Shown: positions 1-8,174, counted from the stretch's first letter. The stretch is 47,152 nucleotides of DNA from Roseomonas acroporae (GCF_023223525.1 NZ_JALPRX010000027.1:1-47152); one strand, 5' to 3'. Notes: generated by a model not told the origin, from the sequence alone. Made by a program: numbers and translations.

Positions 1-423
1 GCCCTGGCCGTGGCGGCCGGCGATCCGGTCGAGCCGGGCGGCCCCCTGTGCCTGACCCGGCCGGGCAGCGGCACGCCGCTGCTCGTGCTGGTCGTGCCGC
101 TGCCGCGCCCGGCCCTCGCCTTCTGAGAAGAGGCCGGCGGGCCGCGCGCGCTGCTGCTGGTCGCCGATCCCGAGGCGCCGCTCGGGGCCGCCGCCGAGGC
201 GTTGCGTCTCGCCTGCGGCCTGACCCCGACGGAGGCGCGGGTGGCGGCGCTGGTCGGCGAGGGCCTCGGCGTTCCCGAGGTCGCGGCGCGCCTCGGGATC
301 GCGCCCGGCACCGCGAAGCAGCATCTCGGCCAGTGCTTCGAGAAGACCGGCCTGCGCTCGCAGCTCCGCCTCGCCCGCCTGCTCGGCGCGATGGCGACCC
401 CCCAAGGGGGGCGGCAGGCGTGA
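1..423 (+). pseudogene. LuxR-type HTH regulator, 3' part, interrupted by an in-frame TGA
   Basis: Reading frame 1 is open from the left edge and ends at 423. It is broken by one TGA at 124-126. The downstream part (from about residue 67 of the visible frame) is a clear LuxR/GerE DNA-binding domain: LTPTEARVAALVGEG, then a helix-turn-helix with VAARLGIAPGTAKQHL and a final KTGLRSQLRLARLL. Upstream of the stop the frame reads like the linker of such regulators (LLVLVVPLPRPALAF), and after it coding-like sequence continues (EEAGGPRALLLVADPEAP). No frame change is needed, so this looks like a single nonsense substitution, possibly TGG to TGA, or a sequencing error. A TTG at 202 could restart a fragment holding only the HTH domain. 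The true 5' end lies outside the window. Confidence 0.7.
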
Positions 424-492
424 CGGTGGGCGGGCGCCGTGAGGCCGACGCGCCGCCTTGCCAAGCGCCGCGCGCCCCACTACGCCGCGCCC

Positions 493-720
493 ATGGTGAC
501 GCGTGAGGACGTGCTGGTTCTGGGCCTGACCGCCGGGGTGATCGGCTCCCTGGTTGGCGGGCTGCTGCTGGGCATCGGGCTCGGGCTGGCGGTCGAGGGC
601 GCGCATATCGGCTGGCTGCTGATGCTGCCGGCGGCACCGGTCTCGGGCGGCATCGGCTACGCGCTGGCGCGCCGGCTGGCGCGGCAACTGCCCTCGGGGC
701 GGGCCGACCGGCGGGGCTGA
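493..720 (+). CDS. small two-helix membrane protein, hypothetical
   Basis: A 75-residue protein with two hydrophobic stretches, roughly residues 8-31 (LGLTAGVIGSLVGGLLLGIG region, glycine-zipper-like) and 38-58. They are followed by a basic tail (ALARRLARQLPSGRADRRG), which would place the C-terminus in the cytoplasm. I chose the ATG at 493 because MVTREDVLVLG gives a normal N-terminus. An in-frame GTG at 439 would add a low-complexity basic leader. No family was recognised and the gene stands alone between the broken regulator and a noncoding stretch. Confidence 0.5.
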   Translation: MVTREDVLVLGLTAGVIGSLVGGLLLGIGLGLAVEGAHIGWLLMLPAAPVSGGIGYALARRLARQLPSGRADRRG

Positions 721-1017
721 GCGCATCCGGCGTCGCACCGGCGAGGGCCGTCGCCCCGGTCCGACCCCCCCGGTCCGACCATGGCCGGCCGCACCGCCGG
801 GGCGCACCGGGCGCCCCATGCCGCCTGCCCTTCCCGAGCCCCATGCCTGGGCGGTCTCGTCCACGGCGCCGTTCCATCCATGGGATGGATGGCCTTCATC
901 AGCACGTCGCGTTGGCCTTCCCGGCGCGGCGCCGCCAATTCCGTGGCGGAAGCAGGGCGCCGACAGCCGGTGTCCGACCGAGGCGGCGATCCGCCTCGCC
1001 CCACGAAGGCAGCCGCC
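721..1017. other. intergenic stretch, no gene recognised
   Basis: About 300 bp with no convincing coding signal: the open frames here are compositional shadows rich in Arg, Pro and Gly. It holds one short direct repeat (ccccggtccgacc, twice between about 754 and 780). Nothing else is recognised. Confidence 0.4.
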
Positions 1018-1140
1018 ATGTTCCGCAACCGCATCACCGCCGCCTGCGCCCGCGAGCTTCTCGTCGATGCCGGCGCCGGCCTCTACGTCCTCGGCTTCCT
1101 CGCCGCCGTCGAAGGCGCGCTCGGCCGGCTGTTCTACTGA
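1018..1140 (+). CDS. possible 40-residue small membrane protein
   Basis: The ATG at 1018 opens a 40-codon frame with a basic amphipathic start (MFRNRITAACARELL) and a hydrophobic helix (GLYVLGFLAAVEGALG) ending in FY. A purine-rich gaaggcag lies about 7 nt upstream and could serve as ribosome binding site. Short Arg-start plus one-helix proteins of this kind are common in alphaproteobacteria but are easily missed or falsely called. I recognise no family and rate it as tentative. Confidence 0.35.
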   Translation: MFRNRITAACARELLVDAGAGLYVLGFLAAVEGALGRLFY

Positions 1141-1168
1141 AGCGTCGCCCTCTCCCGGCGCCGTGGCA

Positions 1169-1954
1169 CTACGGCGCCCGCCCGTTCTCCCGCCGCCCGC
1201 GCGCCAGCTCCCGCACCACGCCGTGCAGCGTGCGCAACTCCTGCTCCGTCACCTCGCCGCGCTGGAAGAGGTGGCGGATGTTGCGCACCATCCCCGGGCG
1301 CTTGGGCAGGTTGTCGAGGAAGCCGCTCGCATCCAGTTCGGCCACCAGATGGGTCAGGAAGTTCTCCAGCTCCCCCTTGGTGGCGACATGCGTCTCGTTG
1401 GTCATCAGGTGGCGCGGCTCGGTGCCGTCGGCCGCGACCCACCACTCGTAGGCCAGCACCATCACCGCCTGGGCGAGGTTGAGGCTCATGAAGGCCGGGT
1501 TCAGCGGGTAGCGCACCAGCGTGTCGGCGCAGGCCATGTCGTCGTTGTCGAGGCCCGCGCGCTCCGGCCCGAACAGCACCGCCGCCCGCAGCCCGCGCCC
1601 GTTGATCTGCCGCAGGTCCTCGGCGGCGGCGCGCGCGGTGCGCATCGGCTTGATGATGTGGCGCGGCCGCGGGCAGGTGGCGAGCACGCGGTGGCAGTCC
1701 GCCACCGCCTCGGCCACCGTCGCGTGCTCGGTCGCCGCCTCCAGGATGCGGTCGGCGCCCGAGGCGGTGCGCCAGGCGCGGTCCTGCGGCCAGCCGTCGC
1801 GCGGCGCCACCAGGCGCAGGTGGAACAGCCCGCCATTGGCCATGGCGCGCGCCACCGCGCCGATGTTCTCGGCGAGCTGCGGCCGCACCAGCACGATCAC
1901 CGGGCTCTCGCCGGGCGGCGGCTCCAGCGGCGCGCCGGCGTCGCGACCGGTCAT
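1169..1954 (-). CDS. trmJ: tRNA (cytidine/uridine-32-2'-O)-methyltransferase TrmJ
   Basis: This 261-residue SpoU/TrmH-family SAM-dependent methyltransferase is expected to methylate the ribose of nucleotide 32 in tRNA anticodon loops. The N-terminal family motif is visible (VIVLVRPQLAENIGAVARAM, about residues 19-38), followed by the GLFHLRLVAPRDGW strand and helix. The trefoil-knot SAM-binding segments are VLFGPERAGLDNDD and YPLNPAFMSLNLAQAV. The C-terminal helical extension (FLTHLVAELDASGF, NIRHLFQRGEVTEQEL) is typical of TrmJ rather than TrmL. The start overlaps the stop of the upstream chorismate mutase gene by 4 bp (ATGA), so the two are probably translationally coupled. Confidence 0.9.
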   Translation of the reverse strand: MTGRDAGAPLEPPPGESPVIVLVRPQLAENIGAVARAMANGGLFHLRLVAPRDGWPQDRAWRTASGADRILEAATEHATVAEAVADCHRVLATCPRPRHIIKPMRTARAAAEDLRQINGRGLRAAVLFGPERAGLDNDDMACADTLVRYPLNPAFMSLNLAQAVMVLAYEWWVAADGTEPRHLMTNETHVATKGELENFLTHLVAELDASGFLDNLPKRPGMVRNIRHLFQRGEVTEQELRTLHGVVRELARGRRENGRAP

Positions 1955-2283
1955 GCGGCGGGGGCCGCGCGCGGCACCGCCTCGTGGTGGCGGATCACCT
2001 CGCGAATCACGAAGGCGAGGAACTTCTCGGCGAATTCGGGGTCGAGCCGGGCGGCGGCGGCGAGGCTGCGCAGCCGCGCCACCTGCTCGGCCTCGCGCGC
2101 CGGGTCGGCGGGGGGCAGGTGGTGCGCCGCCTTCAGCCGGCCGACGCGCTGCGTGCAGCGGAACCGCTCGGCCAGCATGTGTATGATCGCCGCGTCGATG
2201 TTGTCGATGCTGACCCGGAGCTCGCGAAGCTGGGCCAGCGGGTCGGCGGCATCGTCGGCCGGTCCCATGGTGTTCTCGTTCAT
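1951..2283 (-). CDS. chorismate mutase (AroQ class)
   Basis: This 110-residue all-helical protein is of the AroQ type and would convert chorismate to prephenate on the way to phenylalanine and tyrosine. Helix 1 carries LRVSIDNIDAAIIHMLAERF, followed by RVGRLKAAHHLP with the conserved Arg/Lys pair, PADPAREAEQVARL, and a C-terminal helix FAEKFLAFVIREVIRHHE. I chose the ATG at 2283 (MNENTMGPADDA). Upstream in-frame codons run into the inverted repeat at 2356-2400 and give only low-complexity basic sequence. The stop overlaps the trmJ start by 4 bp. A freestanding chorismate mutase next to trmJ could also be a paralogue of other function, but the motif fit is good. Confidence 0.85.
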   Translation of the reverse strand: MNENTMGPADDAADPLAQLRELRVSIDNIDAAIIHMLAERFRCTQRVGRLKAAHHLPPADPAREAEQVARLRSLAAAARLDPEFAEKFLAFVIREVIRHHEAVPRAAPAA

Positions 2284-2355
2284 GCTTTGCCCGTTCCCCG
2301 GCTGCGTCGCGTTCCGGCCGGCCCTGCCGCCGCCCGGCCGCTCGCCGCGGTGTCT

Positions 2356-2463
2356 CCTACGGCGAACCGCCGTCCCGCCGGGACGGCGGTTCGCCGTAGG
2401 CCCTTGTCTTCGAAGCGGATTCACGCCTTCGGGCGTGTCCGCTCTCCGGCGCCCCGCTTTAGA
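2356..2463. repeat. two-hairpin dispersed repeat, copy 1
   Basis: The left half is a perfect inverted repeat with 22-bp arms (2356-2377 and 2379-2400) around one central base. The core of the arms is gcgaaccgc/gcggttcgc. The right half (about 2415-2463) contains gcggattcacgcc and gggcgt...ccgc, which form a second, imperfect hairpin, and ends in gctttagagc. The same arrangement with nearly the same right half recurs at 42988-43090. It lies just upstream of the chorismate mutase start and about 90 bp before the next plus-strand gene. Confidence 0.8.
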
Positions 2464-2550
2464 GCAATTCGCCGGCGCGCGGAAACCGCCGCCGGCGCAA
2501 CGCGCCCGTGCGGCGACCAGGCGGCTGGGCGGCGGGTGGCGGGGCCGGCG

Positions 2551-4224
2551 ATGAGCGCGGCCGGCATGCCGCCCGGTCCGGCAGCGGGGGGGCGGGTGGC
2601 GCAGGGAGCAGCGCAGGGGGCGTCGCAGGATGCGGCGCTGCGCGAGGCCATCGACCGGCTACGGGAAGGCGGCTTCGCCGCCGCCGCCCGGCTGGCCGAG
2701 CCCGTCTACCATGCGCGGCCCACCTCCCTGGAGCCGATGCTGGTGCTCGGGCTGGCGCTGGGTGGTTGTGGCCATCCCGACCTCGCCGCCGACCTGCTCG
2801 ACGAGGTGGCGCGGCGGCGGCCGGACGCGCCGCACCCGGCCGCGGACCTGCTCGGCCTGCTCGGCGCCGCCGGCCGCGAGGAGGCCGCCGCCGACTACCT
2901 CGCCGCCGCCGGGGCGCTGGCGCCGAGGGACCCGACCCTGGCCCTGGCCGCGGGCGACTGGGCACGGTCGCGGGGGCGCGCGGCGGCGGCGAGGGAAGCC
3001 TACGGACGGGCCCTGGCGCTGCGGCCGGGCTGGAGCGAGCCGGCGCTCCGGCTCTCGTCGCTGGCGGTCGCCGCAGACGAGCCGGAGGAGGCGGTCGCGG
3101 TGCTGGAGGCGGCCCTGGCCGCCGGCCCGCCGAGCGCCGAGCTCTGCAACAATCTCGGCGTGCTGCTGGCGGGGCTGGGCCGGTTGCCGGCGGCGCTCGC
3201 CCGCTTCGAAGAGGGGCTGCGCCTGGCGCCGGACCTCGCGCGGCTGCGGGTGAACCGCGCCATGGCGCTGCTCAAGGCCGGCCGGCGGCGGGAGGGGTGG
3301 GCCGAGTTCGAGTGGCGCCTGCGCGACCCCGGGGTGCGCCGGCTGCTGCCCGAGGCGCCGCTGCTGACGCCGGGCGTGCCGCTCGCCGGGCGCACCGTGC
3401 TCGTCACCTACGATTCCGGCTTCGGCGACACGATCCAGTTCGCCCGCTACCTGCCGCGCCTGCGGGCGGCCGGGGCGAGCGTGCTGCTCTGGGTGCCGAC
3501 GCCGCTGGGGCGGCTCCTCGCCGACGTCGCGGGGGCCGATTCCGTGCTGTCGGGCGACATGGTCCTGCCGCGCTTCGACTGGCACTGCCCGATCATGCGC
3601 CTGCCGCTGGTGCTGGGCGAGGCGGCCGAGCCGATCCCGGCCGCCCCCTATCTGAAGGCCGATCCGGCGCTGGCGGCGCGCTGGGCCGGCTGGCTGGCGG
3701 CGCTGCCGGCGGGACGGCGGATCGGGCTGGTCTGGGCCGGCTCCGCGCGGGCGCACGACGCGCACCTGGCCGAGATCGACGCCCGGCGCAGCCTGGACGC
3801 CGCCGCGCTGGCGCCGCTCGGGGCGGTGCCGGGCCTGTGCTGGGTCGGCCTCCAGCACGGCGACGGGCCGCGGGCGCGGCAGGCGCCGCCCGGCCTCGTC
3901 CTGCACGACCCGATGGGCGAGGTGCGCGACTTCGCCGATACCGCCGCGATCATCGCCGGCCTGGAGGCGGTGGTGAGCGTGGACACGTCGGTCGCGCACC
4001 TGGCCGGTGCCATGGGGCGGAAGGTGCTGCTGCTGGATCGCCACGACAATTGCTGGCGCTGGCTGACCGGGCGGGAGGACAGCCCGTGGTACCCGACCCT
4101 GCGCATCTTCCGGCAGGAGCGATGGGGGGAGTGGGGGCCGGTGGTGGCCCGCGTCGCGGCGGCGCTTGGGCATGTCCCGCCGGGGCCCGCTCGACCGGAC
4201 GACCCGGGACGCGCGCGAGGGTGA
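2551..4224 (+). CDS. TPR-repeat protein with glycosyltransferase-like C-terminal domain
   Basis: A 557-residue protein. Residues about 30-265 form tandem TPR-like helix pairs; the clearest are SAELCNNLGVLLAGLGRLPA and RLRVNRAMALLKAGRRREGW. Residues about 285-545 resemble the GT-B fold domain of TPR-linked, GT9-like proteins: TVLVTYDSGFGDTIQFARYL, then IGLVWAGSARAHD and VVSVDTSVAHLAGAMG near the end. WYPTLRIFRQ and GEWGPVVARV also match these proteins. The family is thought to modify proteins or surface glycans; no acceptor can be named. I start at ATG 2551 (MSAAGMPPG), because the longer frame upstream reads through the dispersed repeat. It is a single plus-strand gene. Confidence 0.8.
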   Translation: MSAAGMPPGPAAGGRVAQGAAQGASQDAALREAIDRLREGGFAAAARLAEPVYHARPTSLEPMLVLGLALGGCGHPDLAADLLDEVARRRPDAPHPAADLLGLLGAAGREEAAADYLAAAGALAPRDPTLALAAGDWARSRGRAAAAREAYGRALALRPGWSEPALRLSSLAVAADEPEEAVAVLEAALAAGPPSAELCNNLGVLLAGLGRLPAALARFEEGLRLAPDLARLRVNRAMALLKAGRRREGWAEFEWRLRDPGVRRLLPEAPLLTPGVPLAGRTVLVTYDSGFGDTIQFARYLPRLRAAGASVLLWVPTPLGRLLADVAGADSVLSGDMVLPRFDWHCPIMRLPLVLGEAAEPIPAAPYLKADPALAARWAGWLAALPAGRRIGLVWAGSARAHDAHLAEIDARRSLDAAALAPLGAVPGLCWVGLQHGDGPRARQAPPGLVLHDPMGEVRDFADTAAIIAGLEAVVSVDTSVAHLAGAMGRKVLLLDRHDNCWRWLTGREDSPWYPTLRIFRQERWGEWGPVVARVAAALGHVPPGPARPDDPGRARG

Positions 4225-4348
4225 TGGTCGGGGGTTGATTTCCGCCCGTCACGATCGGGCGGAATCCGGTCCGGTGTCGCGATCGTCACGTCGCGTCTGC
4301 GGGAATGGCCCTCCTGCGGCCCCGGCCCGCGATCGTGCCTTCCGAGGC

Positions 4349-4615
4349 TCAGCCTTCCGTCGCGGCGATGGCCAGGCGCAGCTGATCCAGCACGCGCTGC
4401 GCCTCGATCGGCGAGATGCCGCGCTCGGTGTTGAGCATCAGGTCGAGCGCGCGCGCGGCGGCACGGAGCGCATCGGTGGGACGCTGGTCGCGGGCACGCC
4501 GATCGACGCTGAAATGCAGGCCAGGAGCCGGCTGGGGCGCGAGGGCCTGGGACGCGAGGGCCTGGGGCGCGAAGGCCGGGAGCAGGGAGGCCGGGAGCAA
4601 GGAAGCCGGGATCAT
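4349..4615 (-). CDS. small hypothetical protein with N-terminal tandem repeats
   Basis: An 88-residue protein starting at ATG 4615, with gaggg about 9 nt upstream as ribosome binding site. Residues 1-30 are low complexity, built from in-frame repeats of about 15 bp (LLPASLLPAFAPQALASQAL). The remainder is amphipathic and predicted helical (DALRAAARALDLMLNTERG, SPIEAQRVLDQLRLAIAA). No family is recognised. The sequence 5' of it is the most AT-rich stretch of the window and probably its promoter region. Confidence 0.5.
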   Translation of the reverse strand: MIPASLLPASLLPAFAPQALASQALAPQPAPGLHFSVDRRARDQRPTDALRAAARALDLMLNTERGISPIEAQRVLDQLRLAIAATEG

Positions 4616-4740
4616 GGGCGTAACCCTCAGGAAGTCCGGAATATCTTGTTATGCATATACCAGATCATTTTTTGAACAAAGCACATTTGCGTAATCCAGT
4701 CATGCGACTTCGCTTAAGAAAATGTAATCCTCCCGATGAC
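4616..4740. promoter_or_regulatory. AT-rich island, probable promoter region
   Basis: This segment drops to roughly half A+T in an otherwise about 73% GC window, with runs such as atatcttgttatgcatatac and cattttttgaacaaagcac. It precedes the minus-strand small gene at 4349-4615. A sigma-70-like or regulated promoter is plausible, but no box can be assigned with confidence. It may alternatively mark the border of foreign DNA, since a gene remnant lies on the other side. Confidence 0.4.
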
Positions 4741-5018
4741 CAGCCGGCGCGGCCATGACGACGAGGGAGGCCTGCACCCGAGCGGGAAGCCCTTCCGCCC
4801 GCCCGCAGGAAGCGGCCGGGGCTCACGGCACGGAGGCCCGTGCCGTTCTGCGGCCGGCCCCTGGCCGGCACGACGGACGTGGCCGTCGATGCCGGCCTTC
4901 GCCGCCGCGCGGATCGTGGAACCGTCCCGACCGCGCGTGGTCGCCGCGGCAATCGCCGGCGAATCGGGTGCCGTGGCGGAGGCGGCGACGACTCGGCACG
5001 CGCCGGCGGCATCCCGCG

Positions 5019-5250
5019 CCGGCCGTCCCGGCGCTGATCGCCAACCAGGTAAATGCGATGATGCTGCTCATCGGCGTCGCCAGGGCGCAGGGCGGAAGGC
5101 TTCGCGTCCTGGGGCTCGCCGCCCGTGCGCGCTCCCCCGGCATGCCGGAGGCGCCGATGCTGGCGGAGCGGGGCTTCAGGCTCGACGCCGATCTCTGGCT
5201 CGGCATCCTTGCCGCGTCCGGCATGCCGGAGGCGAGGGCGAGGCGGTTGG
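5019..5250 (+). pseudogene. remnant of a tripartite tricarboxylate transporter (Bug-family) binding-protein gene
   Basis: In one frame this stretch reads VPALIANQVNAMMLLIGVAR, then GGRLRVLGLAARARSPGMPE, then MLAERGFRLDADLWLGILAA and GMPEARARRLG. This is the order and wording of the C-terminal half of TctC/Bug periplasmic solute-binding proteins: substrate-loop residues, the RLRVLA strand, S-P-x-x-P-x-x-x-E, then D-x-W-x-G-I-L-A-x-x-G-x-P. The N-terminal half, signal peptide and C-terminal helices are missing, and the frame decays into unrelated Arg/Pro-rich sequence on both sides. It is therefore a degraded fragment. Intact relatives are usually about 320 residues and are abundant in Roseomonas-like bacteria. 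Confidence 0.65.
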
Positions 5251-5418
5251 GGCCGGGCCAACCTGTCCGACGAACGGGCCCGGCAGGGCGAATGGGGGCG
5301 TGGGACAGCGGGGTCGATCAGAACGCCAAAGAGGGTTCCCCATACGGGAACTCCCCCGAGATTTCCTCGCCCGCTGCCCCGGAACCGCGGAAGAACCCGG
5401 ATGGCGGTCGGCGTGGCC

Positions 5419-6909
5419 CTATGCCGCTTCCCCCTGCCGGCGCAACTCCTGCGTCAGCCGCGTCACCTCGGCGCGCAGCAGCTCGCCCTGGCGCGCGATC
5501 TCGCCGCTCGACAGGCGCAGCGCGTCCAGCGCCTCGCTGGTCTCGCCGACCGCTTGGCTTGCCCGCGCCACGCCCGTGGCCACGCGCTCGGTGCCGACGG
5601 CGACGTCCTGCGCCGCGCAGCTGATCTCCCGCGTGGCGTGGTCCTGTTCCTCGACCGCCGAGGCGATGGCGCCGGCGATCTCGCTGGTCTGCTCGACGGT
5701 GACGCCGATCGCCCGGATGGCGGCGACGGCGCGGGCGGTGGCCTCCTGCATCTGCGCCACCTGGGCGCCGATTTCCTCGGTGGCCGCGGCGGTCTGGTTG
5801 GCCAGCGCCTTCACCTCGCCCGCGACCACGGCGAAGCCTTTGCCCTGCTCGCCCGCCCGTGCCGCCTCGATGGTCGCGTTCAGCGCCAGCAGGTTGGTCT
5901 GCGCGGCGATCGTGCCGATGAGCCGCACCACGTCGCTGATCCGCGAGGCACCCTCCGAGAGCGCCTGCACGACGGCGTCGGTCGCGCGGATCTCGGTCAC
6001 CGCGCTGCCGGCCGCCGCCGCGGCCTCCCTGACCCGGCTGGTGATCTCGCGGATGGTCGTGGTCATCTCCTCCGTCGCCGCGGCGACGGTCTGCACGCCC
6101 ATGCTGGCTTCCTGGATGTTCCGGGCCGCGTCGTCCGCCTGCCGTGTCGTCTCGGTGGCCGAGGCGGAGAGATCGTCCGTCGCGCGCTTCATCCCGTTCG
6201 ATGATGTCGCGAGCCCGTTCGCGACCTCGGTCAGCGATCGGTCGATCTCCGCCGCCAGGGCCGCCGCCGCCTCGCGGCGCCCGGTGACCGCGCGGGACTC
6301 GGCCAGCGCCCGTTCCCGCTCCCGCTCGGAAGCCTGCCGCGCCACCTCCGCCGCCGCGGCTTCGGCAGCCGTCAGCGCATGCGCGGCGCGGTCGATCAGC
6401 CAGCACAGCGCCGCCGTCTCGAACACGACGATCACCGCGTGGAAGACCACCCGGGCGAGGTCGCCGCCGCCGGGAAACACGGCGGCGGGCAGGAGGAAGT
6501 TCAGTACCAGGTGGTGCAGGGCGATGGCCGTGGCGGCGACCAGGACGGCATTGCGGTCGAGCAGCGCAGCGGTGACGGCCAGTGCCGCGAAGAAGTGCAT
6601 GTGCGCGTCCGCCTGCCACGGATGGCGGGAGAAGGCCTCGACGAGCAGGGCCGGCATGAGGCAGAGCGCCACCGCCACGAGGGCCCGGGTGGCCGGCGCG
6701 GCCGGGCGCGCGACATGGGCGCCGCCCGCCGCGACGGCGATGCCGAGCCAGAGCGAAAGGGGCCGCCATACGGAGCCGCCGGCCAGCCACGCGGCGACGC
6801 CCAGCAGAGGACCGTGCAGCAGGATGATGCCGACGAGGGCACGTTCGGCGTCGCGGCGCAGCGTGCCGAGCGCCCCCATCCCGTCGGGGGTCACGGATCG
6901 GGTGAGCAT
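5419..6909 (-). CDS. methyl-accepting chemotaxis protein with membrane-embedded His-rich sensor
   Basis: A 496-residue receptor. Residues 1 to about 190 form five or six membrane helices without a large periplasmic loop. They carry clustered histidines ([19 protein letters not shown] and [13 protein letters not shown]), which may bind a cofactor or metal. A coiled-coil linker (about 195-230) leads to the signalling domain, whose hairpin tip region is textbook: [20 protein letters not shown], then [16 protein letters not shown] chose ATG 6909 because gggag lies 8-9 nt upstream and because it overlaps by 19 bp the stop of the small exported protein gene upstream. Signals would pass to CheA/CheW, which are not encoded here. 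The ligand is unknown. Confidence 0.88.
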   Translation of the reverse strand: MLTRSVTPDGMGALGTLRRDAERALVGIILLHGPLLGVAAWLAGGSVWRPLSLWLGIAVAAGGAHVARPAAPATRALVAVALCLMPALLVEAFSRHPWQADAHMHFFAALAVTAALLDRNAVLVAATAIALHHLVLNFLLPAAVFPGGGDLARVVFHAVIVVFETAALCWLIDRAAHALTAAEAAAAEVARQASERERERALAESRAVTGRREAAAALAAEIDRSLTEVANGLATSSNGMKRATDDLSASATETTRQADDAARNIQEASMGVQTVAAATEEMTTTIREITSRVREAAAAAGSAVTEIRATDAVVQALSEGASRISDVVRLIGTIAAQTNLLALNATIEAARAGEQGKGFAVVAGEVKALANQTAAATEEIGAQVAQMQEATARAVAAIRAIGVTVEQTSEIAGAIASAVEEQDHATREISCAAQDVAVGTERVATGVARASQAVGETSEALDALRLSSGEIARQGELLRAEVTRLTQELRRQGEAA

Positions 6910-7175
6910 GTGGACACTCCCTGCCAGGCGACGGCGCTTCCGAACGTGGAGCGGATCAACGCCGTGTCTCCCCGCAGCACCGCGTAGCCCGGTGCCGGCA
7001 GGGCGAGCAGCCTGACCTCCGCCAGCGATGGCTGGCGCAGCAGCCGTTCCAGGCCGGCGTTCCCGAGCCGTACGAGCACCGGCGTGTCGCCCTCGGGCAG
7101 CAGGCGGCCGGGCGCCATGGCAAGCGGCACCAGCGTGGCCATGGCGAGGGCCGGCATCAGGTCGCGTATCCGCAT
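6891..7175 (-). CDS. small exported protein, coupled to the chemotaxis receptor gene
   Basis: A 94-residue protein with a likely signal peptide ([21 protein letters not shown], cut near residue 21). A short domain follows ([50 protein letters not shown]). It ends with one Cys (STCSPDP). Its 3' end overlaps the receptor start at 6909 by 19 bp, so the two are probably co-translated and may act in the same sensing path. An earlier ATG at 7196 would add MPAWCAP. No family is recognised with confidence. Confidence 0.6.
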   Translation of the reverse strand: MRIRDLMPALAMATLVPLAMAPGRLLPEGDTPVLVRLGNAGLERLLRQPSLAEVRLLALPAPGYAVLRGDTALIRSTFGSAVAWQGVSTCSPDP

Positions 7176-7519
7176 GGGGGCGCACCATGCCGGCAAAGCG
7201 ATAACGGGGGCTGAAGCGCGGCGCCGGGCGCAACCGCAACACCCGACGGACAGCGTCTCCGTGAGTCACGGCGTCGTCGTGAGCAGCGGGCCCGGGCCCT
7301 GCCGCGGCAGACGATCGCGCTACCCGCCACCTTGAGGCCGGCATGGTGGCGAAGGCCGCCGCCCTGGCCCGGCTGGTGCCGCGCAACAGGACGTTGCTCG
7401 GCGGCGTCCCGGCGCTGGCGATCCGCAACGGCGCCACCGCCATGACCGTGACGCACCGGGGCCCGATCGCCATGCCGATGCGGTTGGCGATCAGGGCGTG
7501 GGTGGTGTCGCGGCCGACC
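7176..7519. other. intergenic stretch, no gene recognised
   Basis: About 340 bp without a convincing gene. Open frames on both strands give unrecognised, basic, low-complexity sequence. The part upstream of 7175 should hold the promoter of the receptor operon, but no clear -35/-10 pair is visible. Confidence 0.35.
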
Positions 7520-7831
7520 TCACCGCCCGCCGGCGGCGTCCCGGGCGGCGTCCTCGCGCACGCTGCGGCCATCCCGGCTTATGGCGTCGCCGGCACGGGA
7601 GAAGGCGCCGCCGACCGCGCCGAGGCCACGCCCGGTGAGGTCGCGCGTCTCGTTCCAGGTGCGGTCGATGAAGCGCCCCACGCGCTCGCCGACGGTGGGC
7701 GGGTCGGCCGGGCGGTCGGCATAGGGCAAGGGCGGGGGCAGGGGACGCGAATCGCCGGTCACGGCCGGCTGAGCGAGAGCCGGCAGCGCAGCAAGGCCGA
7801 AGAGCAGGGCGGCGGTCGGGATCTGGCGCAA
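7520..7831 (-). CDS. small exported hypothetical protein
   Basis: A 103-residue protein with a clear Sec signal peptide ([20 protein letters not shown], cleavage after ALA before QPAVTG). A proline-rich spacer ([12 protein letters not shown]) and a charged amphipathic region ([36 protein letters not shown]) follow. The mature part is about 80 residues and likely periplasmic. It lies just downstream (minus strand) of the tRNA-Gly gene and may share its transcript or use its own promoter in the 70-bp gap. Confidence 0.6.
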   Translation of the reverse strand: MRQIPTAALLFGLAALPALAQPAVTGDSRPLPPPLPYADRPADPPTVGERVGRFIDRTWNETRDLTGRGLGAVGGAFSRAGDAISRDGRSVREDAARDAAGGR

Positions 7832-7904
7832 GGTCCGATACCCCTCGACTGGCGAAGCGTGCCCCGGGAAACGTGCCCCCGGCGTGCCCCCGCATCGGGG
7901 AAGC

Positions 7905-7979
7905 TGGAGCGGGCGATGGGAATCGAACCCACGACATTCAGCTTGGGAAGCTGACGTTCTACCTCTGAACTACGCCCGC
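7905..7979 (-). tRNA. tRNA-Gly (anticodon CCC), CCA encoded
   Basis: On the minus strand the cloverleaf is complete. The acceptor stem is gcgggcg/cgcccgc (7973-7979 with 7909-7915), the D-arm gttcagaggtagaac, and the anticodon stem tcagc/gctga. The 7-base loop ttcccaa has CCC at its centre. The T-arm is gtgggttcgattcccat with one G-U pair. The discriminator base is U and the encoded CCA is at 7907-7905. Total length is 75 nt. It reads GGG codons, which are well used in this GC-rich genome. Confidence 0.95.
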
Positions 7980-8117
7980 GCCGGTTCCGGGAAGGCGCGC
8001 CCGGCAGTGCGGGGCGCGCGGCAACCCGCTGCCGGCGCTAGGCGTAGCGCAGGCTTGCCGCCCGGGCAAGCCGCCGCTACTGTCCGGCCGCCGTCCAGGG
8101 ACCCCGGTCCCCGCGCG

Positions 8118-8174
8118 GCGCTCGCGATTTGTCCGGCCAGCTTGCGGCGAGCCTAAAGAAACGCGCTAAACGGC
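8118..8174 (+). promoter_or_regulatory. SAM-II-type riboswitch upstream of metZ
   Basis: The sequence fits the compact SAM-II H-type pseudoknot. P1 is gctcgc (8120-8125) with gcgagc (8147-8152). The loop contains the hallmark gatttg (8126-8131) and cttgcg (8141-8146), whose tgcg can pair with cgcg at 8162-8165. The conserved cgctaaa follows (8164-8170). SAM-II aptamers are known from alphaproteobacterial metA/metX/metZ leaders, so the context fits: metZ begins at 8273. Unusually, about 100 nt separate the pseudoknot from the start codon, and a strong hairpin lies between (8186-8226). Assignment rests on remembered consensus, not on a covariance search. Confidence 0.72.

Noticed and set aside
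7905-7979. Integration site at the tRNA-Gly gene
   Set aside because: No integrase, no duplicated tRNA 3' end and no change in gene content were seen on either side.
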